The notes beneath the pieces were generated by a model. That model worked only from the letters and a program-made list of their open reading frames with translations. It was not told the origin of the DNA and searched no databases. The translations under genes were made by a program, and so were the position numbers. Positions 43,348 through 52,839 of a stretch of 64,000 bases of DNA are shown here, piece after piece (position 1 is the first letter of the stretch; each line of letters starts with the position of its first letter). The DNA is from Paracoccaceae bacterium (GTDB lineage Bacteria > Pseudomonadota > Alphaproteobacteria > Rhodobacterales > Rhodobacteraceae), in NCBI GenBank assembly GCA_030066905.1, contig JASJAR010000003.1:62001-126000 (forward strand). Reading direction: 5' to 3'.

Positions 43348-45414
43348 TCAGCGCCGCCCTTCGCGGAGCCAGGCGCCGATGGCGAGCGCCGAGGCGAGGA
43401 GAAGAAACGCCCAGGCCGGCAGGATCGGCGAGACGGTGACGTCGGCCGTGAGATAGGCCGAGCGCGGCGTGATCCCGATCCAGCCTCGCCCGGCGGCCGG
43501 ACGCCCCTCGCGCACCCGGCGAAGGTCGGGCACACCGGTTTCCACGCGCGCGATGCCGCCCCGCGTGGCCTCCGCCGCAGGGCCCAGAACATCGGCGCTC
43601 GCGACGGTGGCTTCGAACTCGCGCGGCGCCGCCGGACCGAGTGCGATGACGGCTTCCTCCTCGCCCTCGGCGAGGCGGTAGAGCCCGATCTCCGGCGCAT
43701 CCCAATCCGCGGTGAACCGCCCCGGCGCGGTCTCTTCGAGCGGCAGGGCGACCACCGATCCGTCGGGGCCGGTAATCTCCACATCGCCAACGCTCTCGCC
43801 GAGCGTGCGGCGGGTGATCGTCATCCGCTGGCCCTCGGCAGCGACCCGCAATGCCTCCTCGTCGAGCTCGGGTTCGCCCATCATCCAATGGGCCAGCCGG
43901 CGGAGAAGCTCGAGCTGCGGGCCCCCGCCTTCGTAGCCCCGCGACCAGAGCCAGGCGTGATCAGAGCCCAGAAGCGCCACGCGCCCCTCGCCCACCCGGT
44001 CGAGCACCAGAAGGGGTCGATCGTCCGGGCCGTCCATCACGACATGGCCGGAGAGCGGGTCGAGGTCGAGCAACCGGAACCAGCGCCCCCAGGGCGCTGC
44101 ATCGGCATCTCCAGCACCCGGCCCCAGGGTTTCGAGCCCCTCGGTGACCGGGTGGCGGTCGCCGATATCGGTGATGCCGGGCAGGAACGGCGCATCGATG
44201 ACCCGGCCGGTGGGGGCGGCGGGGATGATGTCGGCCAGGGGCGAACGATAGATCGATTCGGCAGAGGCAAAGTCGGGACCCGCCGCGACCAAAAGCGCAC
44301 CCCCTTCTTCGACATAGGCCCGCACGTTGTCGAGATAGATCGCTGGCAGGATACCCCGCCGCTTGTAGCGATCGAAGACGATGAGATCGAACTCGTCGAT
44401 CTTGTCGAGAAAGAGCTCCCGGGTCGGAAAGGCGATGAGCGAGAGCTCCGACACCGGCACACCGTCCTGTTTCTCCGGCGGGCGCAGGATGGTGAAATGC
44501 ACAAGGTCGACCGAGGCGTCGGACTTCAGAAGGTTGCGCCAGGTCCGTTCCCCGGCATGGGGTTCGCCGGAGACAAGGAGCACCCGCAGCCGGTCCCGCA
44601 CACCGTTGATCTGGACGACGGCGGAATTGTTCCGGTCGGTCAGCTCGCCCTCGGCCTCGGGCACGGTGAACTGCACCACGTTGGCTCCGCCATGGGGCAG
44701 GGTCAGCGGCAGTTCCAGAGGCTCGCCGATGGGCACCTCGAAGGCCTGCGGCTCGCCGCCGTCGATGGCGATTTCCAACCGGGCCACGGTGTCGCCCGGT
44801 GCCGCGCCCTGATCCTCGACCATCAGGGTCAACGTCACCGGCTCGCCGATAATCGCAAAAGCAGGCGCGTTCTCGACGATCAGCCGGCGGTCCCAATCGC
44901 CCTCGCGTCCCGTCAGCAGCGCGTGCAGCGGGGCCGGCAGATCGGGAGTGGCCTCGATGTCGTGGACCTGTCCGTCGGTCAGGAGGATCGCCCCGGCGAG
45001 CCGCGCCCGGGGCACTTCGGCCATAGCACGGGAGAGCGCGCCCATCAGCAGCGTCCCACGGTCGCCGTCGCCATCCACGAGCCGCGTGACCCTGAGCTCG
45101 GTGTTACCGAGCCGCGCAACCCGCGCTTCGATGTCGGCGATGGCCTCGGCGACCTGCGCCTCACGGTCGGAAATCCTCTGGCTTGCGGTTTCGTCGACGA
45201 CGAGAACCACGAGGTCGCTCAGGGTCTCGCGCTCCTCCGTCTGGATCGACGGATTGAGGATCGCCGCGAGGAGCGCTGCGACGGCGAAGAGGCGCAGCCA
45301 CCAGCCCGACAGCCCTCGCCAGAGGGCCACGCCGATCCCAGTTGCCGCAAGGCCGGCAGCGAGCCAGACCACCCAGAGGGGCAGAAGCGGATCGAAGATG
45401 ATGTCCGTCGCCAT
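43348..45414 (-). CDS. Membrane protein with glutamine-amidotransferase-like domain (BatA/DUF4159 operon)
   Basis: A 688-residue protein with two N-terminal transmembrane helices (LWVVWLAAGLAATGIGVALW, LFAVAALLAAILNP), a periplasmic region and a C-terminal helix (WAFLLLASALAIGAWL). After the helices there is a VWA-like start (DLVVLVVDETASQR) and further on a class I glutamine amidotransferase-like fold (LRVLLVSGEPHAGER, DLIVFDRYKRRG, GGALLVAAGPDF), but the Cys nucleophile is absent. It is the last gene of the MoxR-DUF58-BatA operon; the start shares one base with the stop codon region of the preceding gene. Function is inferred to be part of a MoxR-assisted envelope assembly, not known. Confidence 0.82.
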   Translation of the reverse strand: MATDIIFDPLLPLWVVWLAAGLAATGIGVALWRGLSGWWLRLFAVAALLAAILNPSIQTEERETLSDLVVLVVDETASQRISDREAQVAEAIADIEARVARLGNTELRVTRLVDGDGDRGTLLMGALSRAMAEVPRARLAGAILLTDGQVHDIEATPDLPAPLHALLTGREGDWDRRLIVENAPAFAIIGEPVTLTLMVEDQGAAPGDTVARLEIAIDGGEPQAFEVPIGEPLELPLTLPHGGANVVQFTVPEAEGELTDRNNSAVVQINGVRDRLRVLLVSGEPHAGERTWRNLLKSDASVDLVHFTILRPPEKQDGVPVSELSLIAFPTRELFLDKIDEFDLIVFDRYKRRGILPAIYLDNVRAYVEEGGALLVAAGPDFASAESIYRSPLADIIPAAPTGRVIDAPFLPGITDIGDRHPVTEGLETLGPGAGDADAAPWGRWFRLLDLDPLSGHVVMDGPDDRPLLVLDRVGEGRVALLGSDHAWLWSRGYEGGGPQLELLRRLAHWMMGEPELDEEALRVAAEGQRMTITRRTLGESVGDVEITGPDGSVVALPLEETAPGRFTADWDAPEIGLYRLAEGEEEAVIALGPAAPREFEATVASADVLGPAAEATRGGIARVETGVPDLRRVREGRPAAGRGWIGITPRSAYLTADVTVSPILPAWAFLLLASALAIGAWLREGRR

Positions 45415-48189
45415 CTACTGCCCCAGCCTGTCGAGCAGCGCCGGCACATGCACCTGGTCCGATTTGTAGTTGCCCGTCAGCACATGCATCACGAGGTTGA
45501 TCCCGAACCGGTAGGAAATCTCGCGCTGGCGCTCGCCTGCAAAGCCGCGACCCACCGGGAACATCCGCCCCCCATCGGCGGTGGTCGCCCAGGCCGAAGC
45601 CCAGTCGTTGCCGCCGATCACGACGGGCGTGACGTTGTCGTTGAGGTTCCGGAACGGCATCCCCTCGGCACGCTCGGCATCGGGAGGTGCTGCCTCGACC
45701 CAGACGTCGCGGCTCGCGTGACGGCCCGGGAAATCCTGCAACAGGTAGAACGTGCGGGTCAGCACATGGTCGTCGGGGATCGGCTCGAGGGGCGGGATGT
45801 CGAGCGGAGCGGCGAGCTGGCGGAGCTTCTGGTTGTTTTCAGACGCCCCGCCAAAAGCCGCAATATCGGCATCGCGGGTATCGAACAGGATCATCCCGCC
45901 AGTTCGGAGATAGCGGTTGAGCTTGGCGTAAGCTTCAGTCGAGGGTCGGGGCTGGTCGGGCGTAACCGGCCAGTAGAGAAAAGGGAAAAAAGACAGTTCG
46001 TCGGTTTCGAGATCGACCCCGATGGGCTCTGCCGGTTCGACCGAGGTCCGCCGCGTCAGCGCATCCGACAGCCCCGCCAGCCCGGCATAGGCCACGTCGT
46101 CGACCCGCGCATCGCCCGTCAGCACATGGGCAAGCACCACCTCGGCAGTCGCCAAGAGCGCCAACGCCGTGGTCTCGGCGTCTTCGGCGCCCTGGGCCTC
46201 TGCGGGCTGCGGCGCCGCGGTCAGAAGAGCCGCCGCGACAAGCGCCGCGGCACTGGCACGCGCGCCGGTCAGGCGGCCCGATAGCCAGAGCGAAGCGAGG
46301 ATGTCGACGAGCAGCAGGAGCAGCGCGCCGGCAAGCACCGCGCCCTTGAGCGGGGTTTCCCGCACCACGTCAAGCCCCTCCACGGCGATCCGCGCCGGCC
46401 AAACGGTCGGTGCCAGCTCAGTCTCGGCGGTGATAACGTTAAGCGCGATCCGGCGGTCCTCGCCGGCATAGAGCCCCGGCTGGAGGTCGCGCCCCAAGCG
46501 GCCCTCGGCCAGCGCCTCTCCGGGCACGCCGGGCAGCACGCCTGCATCGCTAACCTCGCCAAAGCCGCTGAGCACCTGATCCGGCTGCCAGGTCGTGCCG
46601 GCGAGGTCGTCAGGGTCGAGCGCGGCTGGCCGGGTCGAGACCGCCAACCGGTCGAGCATCTGCACAAAGAGCCCCGACAACGGCAGCGTGGACCATTCGG
46701 CATTGGCGGTGACGTGAAAGAGCACCACCTGCCCCGCCTCGACGCGCTTGCGGGTCACCAGCGGGGTACCGTCGGCCAGCGAGGCGACCACCCGGTCCGG
46801 CAGGCTCGGGTCGGGCTGGGCCATGACCTGGGCGGTCACCTCCACCTCGTCGGGCACGGCGAGGCCGAAAAACGGGCTTTCGGGCCCGAAGGCGCGGAGC
46901 CGCTTCGGCTCACCCCAACTCATCGCCCCACCGACGCTGCGGCCGCCCGCGCGCAGGCGCACCGGCATCAACGGGTCTTCCTCGGCGCGCGAGACATCGC
47001 TCGCCGCGAGCCGGGGCCCGGCGAAGCGCACCAGGAGCCCGCCATCCTCCACCCAATCCCTGAGCGCCTCCCCCTCGCCTTCGGCCAGTGTGGCGACATC
47101 GGCCAGAACGATGACATCGGGGTTCGCCAGGATCACGTCCGACAGCGCGCCGTCCACAAGGTCGGCGGTCGGTTCGAGCGCCTGTTCGAGATAATGTGTG
47201 GGAGCCAGGAGCCTCAGCCCCTCGCGCTCGTCCCGCGCCGCGATGAGTGCCACTTCCCGGCGCCGGAGCGCATCGTCGGTGAGGCTGACGGCCCCGGCGG
47301 ACCTCACACCCTCAACCTCGAAACGGGTCACCCGGTTGCGCATTTCCGCCGGCAACGACAGTTCGACCGAGGCGTCGGTGGCCGACGGCGCGAAGTCGAG
47401 CTCCGCCACGGCCAGTCGTCGGGGCGTGCCTGCCGGGTCGAGCCCATGGGCGGCCACCGTGAGGCTCGCCGGGCCGTCCGCCCGGGACCGCACCGCCGTC
47501 AGCACGATGTTGCCGTCTTCGAAGACCGCCGGGCGCAGACCGACCGCCGGGCGCGGCGCCTCGAAGACCGTCACCGGTCCGCGCGCCTCGAAAGCCGCGA
47601 GCACATCGGCCCGCCAGTCCGCCGCCAGACCATCCGACATCCAGAAAGTCTCGAAGCGGCCTTCGAGCCCCGCCGCCCAGCCCCGCACCGCATCGGTATC
47701 GACACCCCAGGCCACCGGTTCGAGCCCCGCAAGCCGTCCGGCCCAGGCATCGGCGGACTGAAACGGCAGGTCGCCCGCCGGCAGACCGGTCAGCGGCACG
47801 ATAGCCACGGACCGCCCCGCCCGCCCGGCTTCGGCCAGAAGGTCGTCGAGCCGCGCCGTTCGCCGCGGCCAATCGGCGGCATCGGCCCAGGTGGCATCTA
47901 TGGCCACCAGAAGCGGGCCCGTGCCCTCCCGGCGTTCCTCTGGATTGAGGATCGGCCCGGCGAACCCGACGATGACCAGAGCCACGGCCAGCATGCGCAG
48001 CAGCAGAAGCCACCAAGGGGTCTTCTGCGATTGCTGGTCGTCGTCTTCGAGCCCCAGAAGCAGCGCGACACCCGGAAACCGCCGCCGGATCGGCGCCGGC
48101 GGCACGGCGCGCAGCAGGAACCACAGGATCGGCAGCGCGATGAGCGCCAGCAGGAGCCAGGGGGCCGCAAATCCGAGCGCGCCGATCAA
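45415..48189 (-). CDS. BatA N-terminal/DUF4159 membrane protein
   Basis: A 924-residue protein with N-terminal BatA-type helices (FAAPWLLLALIALPILWFLLRAVPP and the motif RRRFPGVALLL; then WWLLLLRMLAVALVIVGFAGPILNP), a large extracytoplasmic VWA-like part, another helix near residue 590-620, and a C-terminal DUF4159 domain (FFPFLYWPV, LNRYLRTGGMILFDTRD). Start TTG 48189 overlaps the DUF58 stop codon and has GGAGG 5 bp upstream. Overlapping coding ends couple it to both neighbours. Batch genes of this type are found with MoxR ATPases; the physiological job is unsettled. Confidence 0.85.
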   Translation of the reverse strand: MIGALGFAAPWLLLALIALPILWFLLRAVPPAPIRRRFPGVALLLGLEDDDQQSQKTPWWLLLLRMLAVALVIVGFAGPILNPEERREGTGPLLVAIDATWADAADWPRRTARLDDLLAEAGRAGRSVAIVPLTGLPAGDLPFQSADAWAGRLAGLEPVAWGVDTDAVRGWAAGLEGRFETFWMSDGLAADWRADVLAAFEARGPVTVFEAPRPAVGLRPAVFEDGNIVLTAVRSRADGPASLTVAAHGLDPAGTPRRLAVAELDFAPSATDASVELSLPAEMRNRVTRFEVEGVRSAGAVSLTDDALRRREVALIAARDEREGLRLLAPTHYLEQALEPTADLVDGALSDVILANPDVIVLADVATLAEGEGEALRDWVEDGGLLVRFAGPRLAASDVSRAEEDPLMPVRLRAGGRSVGGAMSWGEPKRLRAFGPESPFFGLAVPDEVEVTAQVMAQPDPSLPDRVVASLADGTPLVTRKRVEAGQVVLFHVTANAEWSTLPLSGLFVQMLDRLAVSTRPAALDPDDLAGTTWQPDQVLSGFGEVSDAGVLPGVPGEALAEGRLGRDLQPGLYAGEDRRIALNVITAETELAPTVWPARIAVEGLDVVRETPLKGAVLAGALLLLLVDILASLWLSGRLTGARASAAALVAAALLTAAPQPAEAQGAEDAETTALALLATAEVVLAHVLTGDARVDDVAYAGLAGLSDALTRRTSVEPAEPIGVDLETDELSFFPFLYWPVTPDQPRPSTEAYAKLNRYLRTGGMILFDTRDADIAAFGGASENNQKLRQLAAPLDIPPLEPIPDDHVLTRTFYLLQDFPGRHASRDVWVEAAPPDAERAEGMPFRNLNDNVTPVVIGGNDWASAWATTADGGRMFPVGRGFAGERQREISYRFGINLVMHVLTGNYKSDQVHVPALLDRLGQ

Positions 48190-49055
48190 TTGACCCTCCC
48201 CAGCGCCCCGTGAAGCCACAAAAGCGCGGTCGTCGCCGGTTGATCGGTGTGGTGGAGGTCGTACTGCCAGCCGGTGCGCCGCGCGAGATCGGCAAGCCGG
48301 GCCTTCCGCTCGGCCAGCCGGTCGAGGTAGCGGTCGCGCAGATCGCCCGCCTTCAGCGTCTCATGGGAGATCGCTCCGCCCATGGATTCGAAGATCGTCC
48401 GCCCGTCGAAGGGAAACGCCTCCTCCACGGGATCGAGCACCTGAAGCATCGCGCCTTTCACATCCCGGTCCGCGGCCTTCGTCAGGGCGGTCTCGATAGG
48501 CCCGAGATCGCCCAGAAAGTCGGAGACGAAGACCGCGCGGGAATGGTGCAGGATGCCGCGAAGCTCGGGGCGCCCGTACTCCTCGTCGCTGTCTTCGGAC
48601 AGCGCCGTGGCGAGCCGCAAAAGCTGAAGCTGGCCCGAGCGCGGCGGCGCGACCATGCTCGTCAGCCCCACCCGCTCGCCGGCATGGACCAGAAGCACCG
48701 ACACCGCCAGCGCCAGCGTACGCGCGACATGACCCTTCTCGGGGTGCTTGCTTGAGGTAAATGCCATCGACCGCGCCGGGTCGACCCAGATCATCACCGA
48801 TTGCGCCGCCTGCCACTCCTTTTCGCGCACGAACTCGGCATCCGACCGGGCAGACCGCCGCCAGTCGATCATCCGCCGCTCGTCGCCGGGCATTGAGGCG
48901 CGGTATTGCCAGAACTCATCGCCCATCCCGGCGCGCCGCCGCCCGTGCTCGCCCAGAAGCACGCTCGCCGCAAGGTGTTCAGCCGCCGCAAGAAGCGGCG
49001 GGAACGGCTGGGCGAGCGCTTCGGCGTCCTGACGTAAACGGGCGGGCTGGCTCAT
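48186..49055 (-). CDS. DUF58 domain protein
   Basis: A 289-residue cytoplasmic protein of the DUF58 family. The family core is visible: GRRRAGMGDEFWQYRASMPGDERRMIDWRRSARSD, followed by VMIWVDPARSMAF (a von Willebrand A-like MIDAS start, D-x-S type) and AVFVSDFLGDL. It overlaps the moxR stop by 4 bp. Proteins of this type act with MoxR ATPases in protein maturation. Confidence 0.92.
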   Translation of the reverse strand: MSQPARLRQDAEALAQPFPPLLAAAEHLAASVLLGEHGRRRAGMGDEFWQYRASMPGDERRMIDWRRSARSDAEFVREKEWQAAQSVMIWVDPARSMAFTSSKHPEKGHVARTLALAVSVLLVHAGERVGLTSMVAPPRSGQLQLLRLATALSEDSDEEYGRPELRGILHHSRAVFVSDFLGDLGPIETALTKAADRDVKGAMLQVLDPVEEAFPFDGRTIFESMGGAISHETLKAGDLRDRYLDRLAERKARLADLARRTGWQYDLHHTDQPATTALLWLHGALGRVN

Positions 49056-50056
49056 GCAGCCGCCTGCGTACGGGTGATCCTTTCGGTGACCTCTCCGATC
49101 ACATCGGCCAGAACGAGCCCGCGCGCCCGGGCGGCGAAGGTCAGCGCCATCCGGTGCGACAGCACCGGCGCGGCCATGTCCGCGACATCGTCGACCGAGG
49201 GCACGAGCCGACCGTCAAGGAGCGCCTTGGCGCGCACCGTGAGCATAAGCGACTGCGCCGCTCGGGGGCCGGGGCCCCAGCCGACATTGTCGCGCACCGT
49301 CTGCGGAGCCGTTTCGTCATCCGGGCGGCAGGCGCGCACCAGGTCGAGGATCGTCTCGACAATGGCCTCGCCCACCGGCATGCGCCGCACGATGGTTTGG
49401 GCCGCCATCAGTTCCTCGGCGGTGAAGACAGCATGGCTTTCGTCTTCCGACAGGCCGGTCGTCGCCATCAGGATGTCGCGCTCGGTGTCGCGGTCGGGGT
49501 AGGGCACGTCGATCTGTACGAGAAACCGGTCGAGCTGCGCCTCTGGCAGGGGGTAGGTCCCCTCCTGTTCGATGGGGTTCTGGGTGGCGAGCACATGGAA
49601 CGGGGCCGGCAGATCGTGGGGTTGGCCGGCAATCGTCACCGATTTCTCCTGCATCGCCTGCAAGAGCGCCGACTGGGTCCGCGGAGAAGCCCGGTTGATC
49701 TCGTCGGCCATCAGAAGCTGGCAGAAGACGGGGCCCTCGATGAACTTGAAGGTCCGCGACCCGTCGGCGCCGGTCTCCAGAACCTCAGAGCCCAGGATAT
49801 CCGCCGGCATCAGGTCGGGGGTGAACTGCACCCGCGCGCCGTCGAGCCCCAAGACGGTCGAGAGGGTGCCCACGAGCCGGGTCTTCCCAAGCCCCGGCAG
49901 GCCGATCAGAAGCCCGTGCCCGCCGCAGAGAATGGCGGAGAGCACCAGGTCTACGACCCGCTCCTGGCCGATAAACCGCCGGGTGATCGACGTCTTCGCC
50001 TCAGCGAGCTTTGCGCCCAGCGCCTCGATCTCGGCGACGAGGGTTTCTTCGGTCAT
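49052..50056 (-). CDS. MoxR-family AAA+ ATPase
   Basis: A 334-residue AAA+ protein. Walker A GLPGLGKTRLV near residue 52, Walker B LLMADEINRASPRTQSALLQAMQE and sensor-1 VLATQNPIEQEGTYPLPEAQLDRF are all intact. MoxR proteins are chaperone-like ATPases that mature VWA-domain complexes. ATG 50056 follows GGGAGAAGG. First gene of the four-gene operon. Confidence 0.95.
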   Translation of the reverse strand: MTEETLVAEIEALGAKLAEAKTSITRRFIGQERVVDLVLSAILCGGHGLLIGLPGLGKTRLVGTLSTVLGLDGARVQFTPDLMPADILGSEVLETGADGSRTFKFIEGPVFCQLLMADEINRASPRTQSALLQAMQEKSVTIAGQPHDLPAPFHVLATQNPIEQEGTYPLPEAQLDRFLVQIDVPYPDRDTERDILMATTGLSEDESHAVFTAEELMAAQTIVRRMPVGEAIVETILDLVRACRPDDETAPQTVRDNVGWGPGPRAAQSLMLTVRAKALLDGRLVPSVDDVADMAAPVLSHRMALTFAARARGLVLADVIGEVTERITRTQAAA

Positions 50057-50118
50057 GGTGCCTTCTCCCTGCCTGTGCTCTATCTCTTCATGTAGGCGAA
50101 CTATCCCGGGCCGCACAA

Positions 50119-50718
50119 ATGGCAAAAGCCCAAGACCCACAAATGATCGTGAAACCGACTGCGGAAGGGCTCGCGGCGAGCGCCACTGCTGCCCGAACGG
50201 GCGGTTTGCCGCCGGTGCATCTCTGGAACCCACCCTTCTGCGGCGACCTCGACATGGTCATCAAACGCGACGGGACGTGGTTCTACGAAGGCACCCCCAT
50301 CGGCCGGAAGGAGCTCGTCCGCCTCTTCTCGACGATCCTCAAGATCGAGGACGGGGCCTATTTCCTCGTCACGCCCGTCGAGAAGGTCGGCATCACCGTC
50401 GAAGACGCCCCCTTCGTCGCGGTAGACTTCGAGGTCTCCGGCTCCGACCAGACCCTCACCTTCGAAACCAATGTTCGCGACCGGACAATTGCCGGGACCG
50501 ACAACCCGATCCGGGTCGTCCGCGACCCAGAGACGGGAGAACCGGCGCCATACGTCCATGTCCGGGCCGGGCTCGAAGCGCTCATCGACCGCAAGAGCTT
50601 CTACCGGCTCGTCGATCTCGGCGAGACCGACACCGTCGGCGGCGTGGACTGGTTCGGCGTCCGTTCAAGCGGCGTCTTCTTTCCGATCATCCCTGCGAGC
50701 GACCTCAAGGAAGTCTGA
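50119..50718 (+). CDS. DUF1285 family protein
   Basis: A 199-residue protein of the DUF1285 family. The conserved core reads HLWNPPFCGDLDMVIKRDGTWFYEGTPIGRKELVRLFSTILK, then YFLVTPVEKVGITVEDAPF. The start at 50119 gives the family-type length; the open frame upstream runs into the divergent moxR gene. No function is known. It lies 4 bp upstream of a reductase gene, so they are co-transcribed. Confidence 0.9.
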   Translation: MAKAQDPQMIVKPTAEGLAASATAARTGGLPPVHLWNPPFCGDLDMVIKRDGTWFYEGTPIGRKELVRLFSTILKIEDGAYFLVTPVEKVGITVEDAPFVAVDFEVSGSDQTLTFETNVRDRTIAGTDNPIRVVRDPETGEPAPYVHVRAGLEALIDRKSFYRLVDLGETDTVGGVDWFGVRSSGVFFPIIPASDLKEV

Positions 50719-50722
50719 CCCC

Positions 50723-51406
50723 ATGACAGATCGAAACGCCCTCATCGTCGGCGCCGGCCCGGGTCTTTCGGCCTCGCTCGCCCGCCTCTTTGCCCAAGAA
50801 GGCTACCGCATCCATTTGGTCGCCCGCGACGCCGGCAAACTCGAAGAGCTCGGCGAGGACGTGGGCGGAACGGTGCATGCCGCCGACACCACCGACGCGC
50901 GCGCCATCGGCGCCATCGTGGCCGGGATCGAGGGCCGCCTCGACATCGCTGTGGCCAATCCGTCCGCCCGGGTGCGGGGGCCGCTCACCGAGATCGACCC
51001 GGTCGACGTCCGCCGCGCGCTCGACGTCACCGCGTTCGGGAGCTTCGTCGTTGGCCAGGCGGCCGCCGCCCGGATGCTCACCCAGGACGGCCCGGTGCGC
51101 GGCACCATCCTCTTCACCGGCGCTTCGGCGGGCGTGAAGGGCTTTGCACGCTCGGCAAGCTTCGCGATGGGTAAGTTCGCCCAACGCGGGCTCGCCCAAT
51201 CGATGAGCCGGGAGCTTCACCCCCAGGGCATCCATGTCGCCTGGGTGAACATCGACGGCGCCATCGGACGGCCAAGCGGACGCGACGACCCCGCCTCCCG
51301 GCTCGATCCCGATGCGATTGCCCAGAGCTATCTCGCCCTTGTCAGGCAGGACCGCTCGGCCTGGTCGAACGAGATCGCGCTGCGCCCTTGGGTGGAATCG
51401 TTCTGA
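50723..51406 (+). CDS. Short-chain dehydrogenase/reductase with altered YxxxK motif
   Basis: A 227-residue SDR-fold protein. NAD(P) site: ALIVGAGPGLSASLARLFA (normally TGxxxGxG). An AVANPSA replaces NNAG, and LFTGASAG carries the catalytic Ser. The catalytic Tyr is replaced: FAMGK (Phe147, Lys151) stands where YxxxK is expected. It may therefore be inactive or have an unusual mechanism. Downstream of a DUF1285 gene. Confidence 0.88.
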   Translation: MTDRNALIVGAGPGLSASLARLFAQEGYRIHLVARDAGKLEELGEDVGGTVHAADTTDARAIGAIVAGIEGRLDIAVANPSARVRGPLTEIDPVDVRRALDVTAFGSFVVGQAAAARMLTQDGPVRGTILFTGASAGVKGFARSASFAMGKFAQRGLAQSMSRELHPQGIHVAWVNIDGAIGRPSGRDDPASRLDPDAIAQSYLALVRQDRSAWSNEIALRPWVESF

Positions 51407-51492
51407 TCCGGTGGGACGGTACGCGATTGAGTGGCGCGTTGCCCTGCTGCGAACTATAGAAACCCGACACGCAAACGCCGGAGTTCACCCCC

Positions 51493-51723
51493 TTGATCCC
51501 TGCCCGCCTCGCCCCGTTTGCAATCGCTTTCCTGCTGTCCGGCGGGATGTCCTTTCTGGTTTCCGGCATGGCAACCTTCCTCGCCATCGGGTTGCCCTCA
51601 GGCTTCCTCGGCGATTGGATATCGGCCTGGCTACCGGCTTGGGCGGTGGCCTTTCCCACGCTTCTGGTTCTCCGCCCCATCGTGACGAATTTCGTGATGT
51701 CCCTCGTCCGCAAAGGCTCCTGA
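51493..51723 (+). CDS. DUF2798 family small membrane protein
   Basis: A 76-residue protein with two transmembrane helices (LAPFAIAFLLSGGMSFLVSGMATFL, WAVAFPTLLVLRPIVTNFV), matching the DUF2798 family pattern. TTG 51493 with GGAG 9 bp upstream is the only start giving the full first helix. Function unknown. Confidence 0.75.
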   Translation: MIPARLAPFAIAFLLSGGMSFLVSGMATFLAIGLPSGFLGDWISAWLPAWAVAFPTLLVLRPIVTNFVMSLVRKGS

Positions 51724-51786
51724 CAGAAGGCTGTCAGGAGGGGTCTGTCATGGAGGGTCTGTCGCAACCCCGTTAGGAGAGACCCA

Positions 51787-52149
51787 ATGACCAACCCCAT
51801 CGTCGTCTGGAATGAAATCCCCGTCACCGATCTCGACGCCTCGGTGAAGTTCTACAACGCCCTCTTCGGCTGGGACATGAAGATCAATACCGACGGCCCG
51901 AACCCGATGGCCGATTTCGGTGGGCGAACGGATGTCTCGGGCGGCCATCTCTACCCGGGCCAGCCGGCCAGGGACAACGGCCCGACGGTGCATTTCGCCG
52001 TTGAAGACACGCTCGAAGCCGCCGCCGAGCGGTGCCGGGCCGCCGGTGGGACCGTCATCGGCGAGCCGATCCCCCTGCCCACGGGCCGGTTCATCTACGC
52101 CAAGGATATCGACGGCAATTCCATCGGCCTTTTCGAGACCGCGGGCTGA
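51787..52149 (+). CDS. VOC family protein (glyoxalase/bleomycin-resistance fold)
   Basis: A 120-residue single VOC module: VWNEIPVTDLDASVKFYNALFGWDM at the start, PTVHFAVEDTLEAAAERCRAAGG in the middle, and FIYAKDIDGNSIGLFE at the end. VOC proteins bind a metal or small ligand; the metal residues are only partly recognisable (His in VHFAV, Glu in LFETAG). It is followed after 5 bp by a WYL-type regulator and probably forms an operon with it. Confidence 0.88.
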   Translation: MTNPIVVWNEIPVTDLDASVKFYNALFGWDMKINTDGPNPMADFGGRTDVSGGHLYPGQPARDNGPTVHFAVEDTLEAAAERCRAAGGTVIGEPIPLPTGRFIYAKDIDGNSIGLFETAG

Positions 52150-52154
52150 GGCCC

Positions 52155-52835
52155 ATGCGCCGTGCCGACCGCCTCTTTCAGATCGTCCAGTACCTTCGGG
52201 GCGGTCGGCTCACCACGGCGGCCAAGCTCGCCGAACGGCTCGAGGTTTCCGAACGCACGATCTACCGCGACATCGCCGATCTCCAGGGCTCGGGCGTGCC
52301 GATCGACGGCGAAGCGGGCGTCGGCTACATCCTCCGCGAGGGCTTCGACCTCCCACCATTGATGTTCACCCGAGACGAAATCGTCGCCCTGGTCGCCGGC
52401 GCCCGCCTCGTGCGCGCCTGGGGCGGGACGGAAATGGCCCGCGCCGCCGAGGAGGCGCTGATGAAGATCGACGCGGTCCTGCCGCCCGCCGAACGCGACC
52501 GGGCGCGCGCCATCGAAATCCACGCCGTCCACATGCCGAACCTCGACAGCGCAACCCGCGACCGGATCGACGCGCTCGAACGCGCCGCCGAAGACCGGGT
52601 GCGCCTCGTCCTCGACTACCGCGACGAGGCGGGGCGGGCCACCGAACGCCCGGTCCGGCCCCTGGGGCTCTGGTTCTGGGGCAAGGTCTGGACGCTCATC
52701 GCCTGGTGCGAATTGCGCGAGGATTTCCGCATGTTCCGTGTCGACCGCATCGCCGCCCACCGCGAAGACGGCCGCTTCCGCCCCGAACCGGGCAAGCGCC
52801 TGGCCGACTTCTACGCCCGGGAGGCGCATCTCTGA
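52155..52835 (+). CDS. YafY-type transcriptional regulator (HTH_11 and WYL domain)
   Basis: A 226-residue regulator. N-terminal winged helix-turn-helix (RLFQIVQYLRGGRLTTAAKLAERLEVSERTIYRDIADLQ), then a WYL domain (about 120-220; LDYRDEAGRATERPVRPLGLWFWGKVWTLIAWCE). In the WYL motif position WTL is seen, close to WYL. Such proteins respond to ligands or nucleotides. Start ATG 52155 is the family-typical MRRADRLFQIV. It lies directly after the VOC gene. Confidence 0.93.
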   Translation: MRRADRLFQIVQYLRGGRLTTAAKLAERLEVSERTIYRDIADLQGSGVPIDGEAGVGYILREGFDLPPLMFTRDEIVALVAGARLVRAWGGTEMARAAEEALMKIDAVLPPAERDRARAIEIHAVHMPNLDSATRDRIDALERAAEDRVRLVLDYRDEAGRATERPVRPLGLWFWGKVWTLIAWCELREDFRMFRVDRIAAHREDGRFRPEPGKRLADFYAREAHL

Positions 52836-52839
52836 GGCG

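Noticed and set aside
43234-46284. Very long plus-strand open frame (about 1016 codons) antisense to the BatA-type operon
   Set aside because: The opposite strand has coupled starts and stops and recognisable helices. The translation is Arg/His/Gly-rich with no fold.
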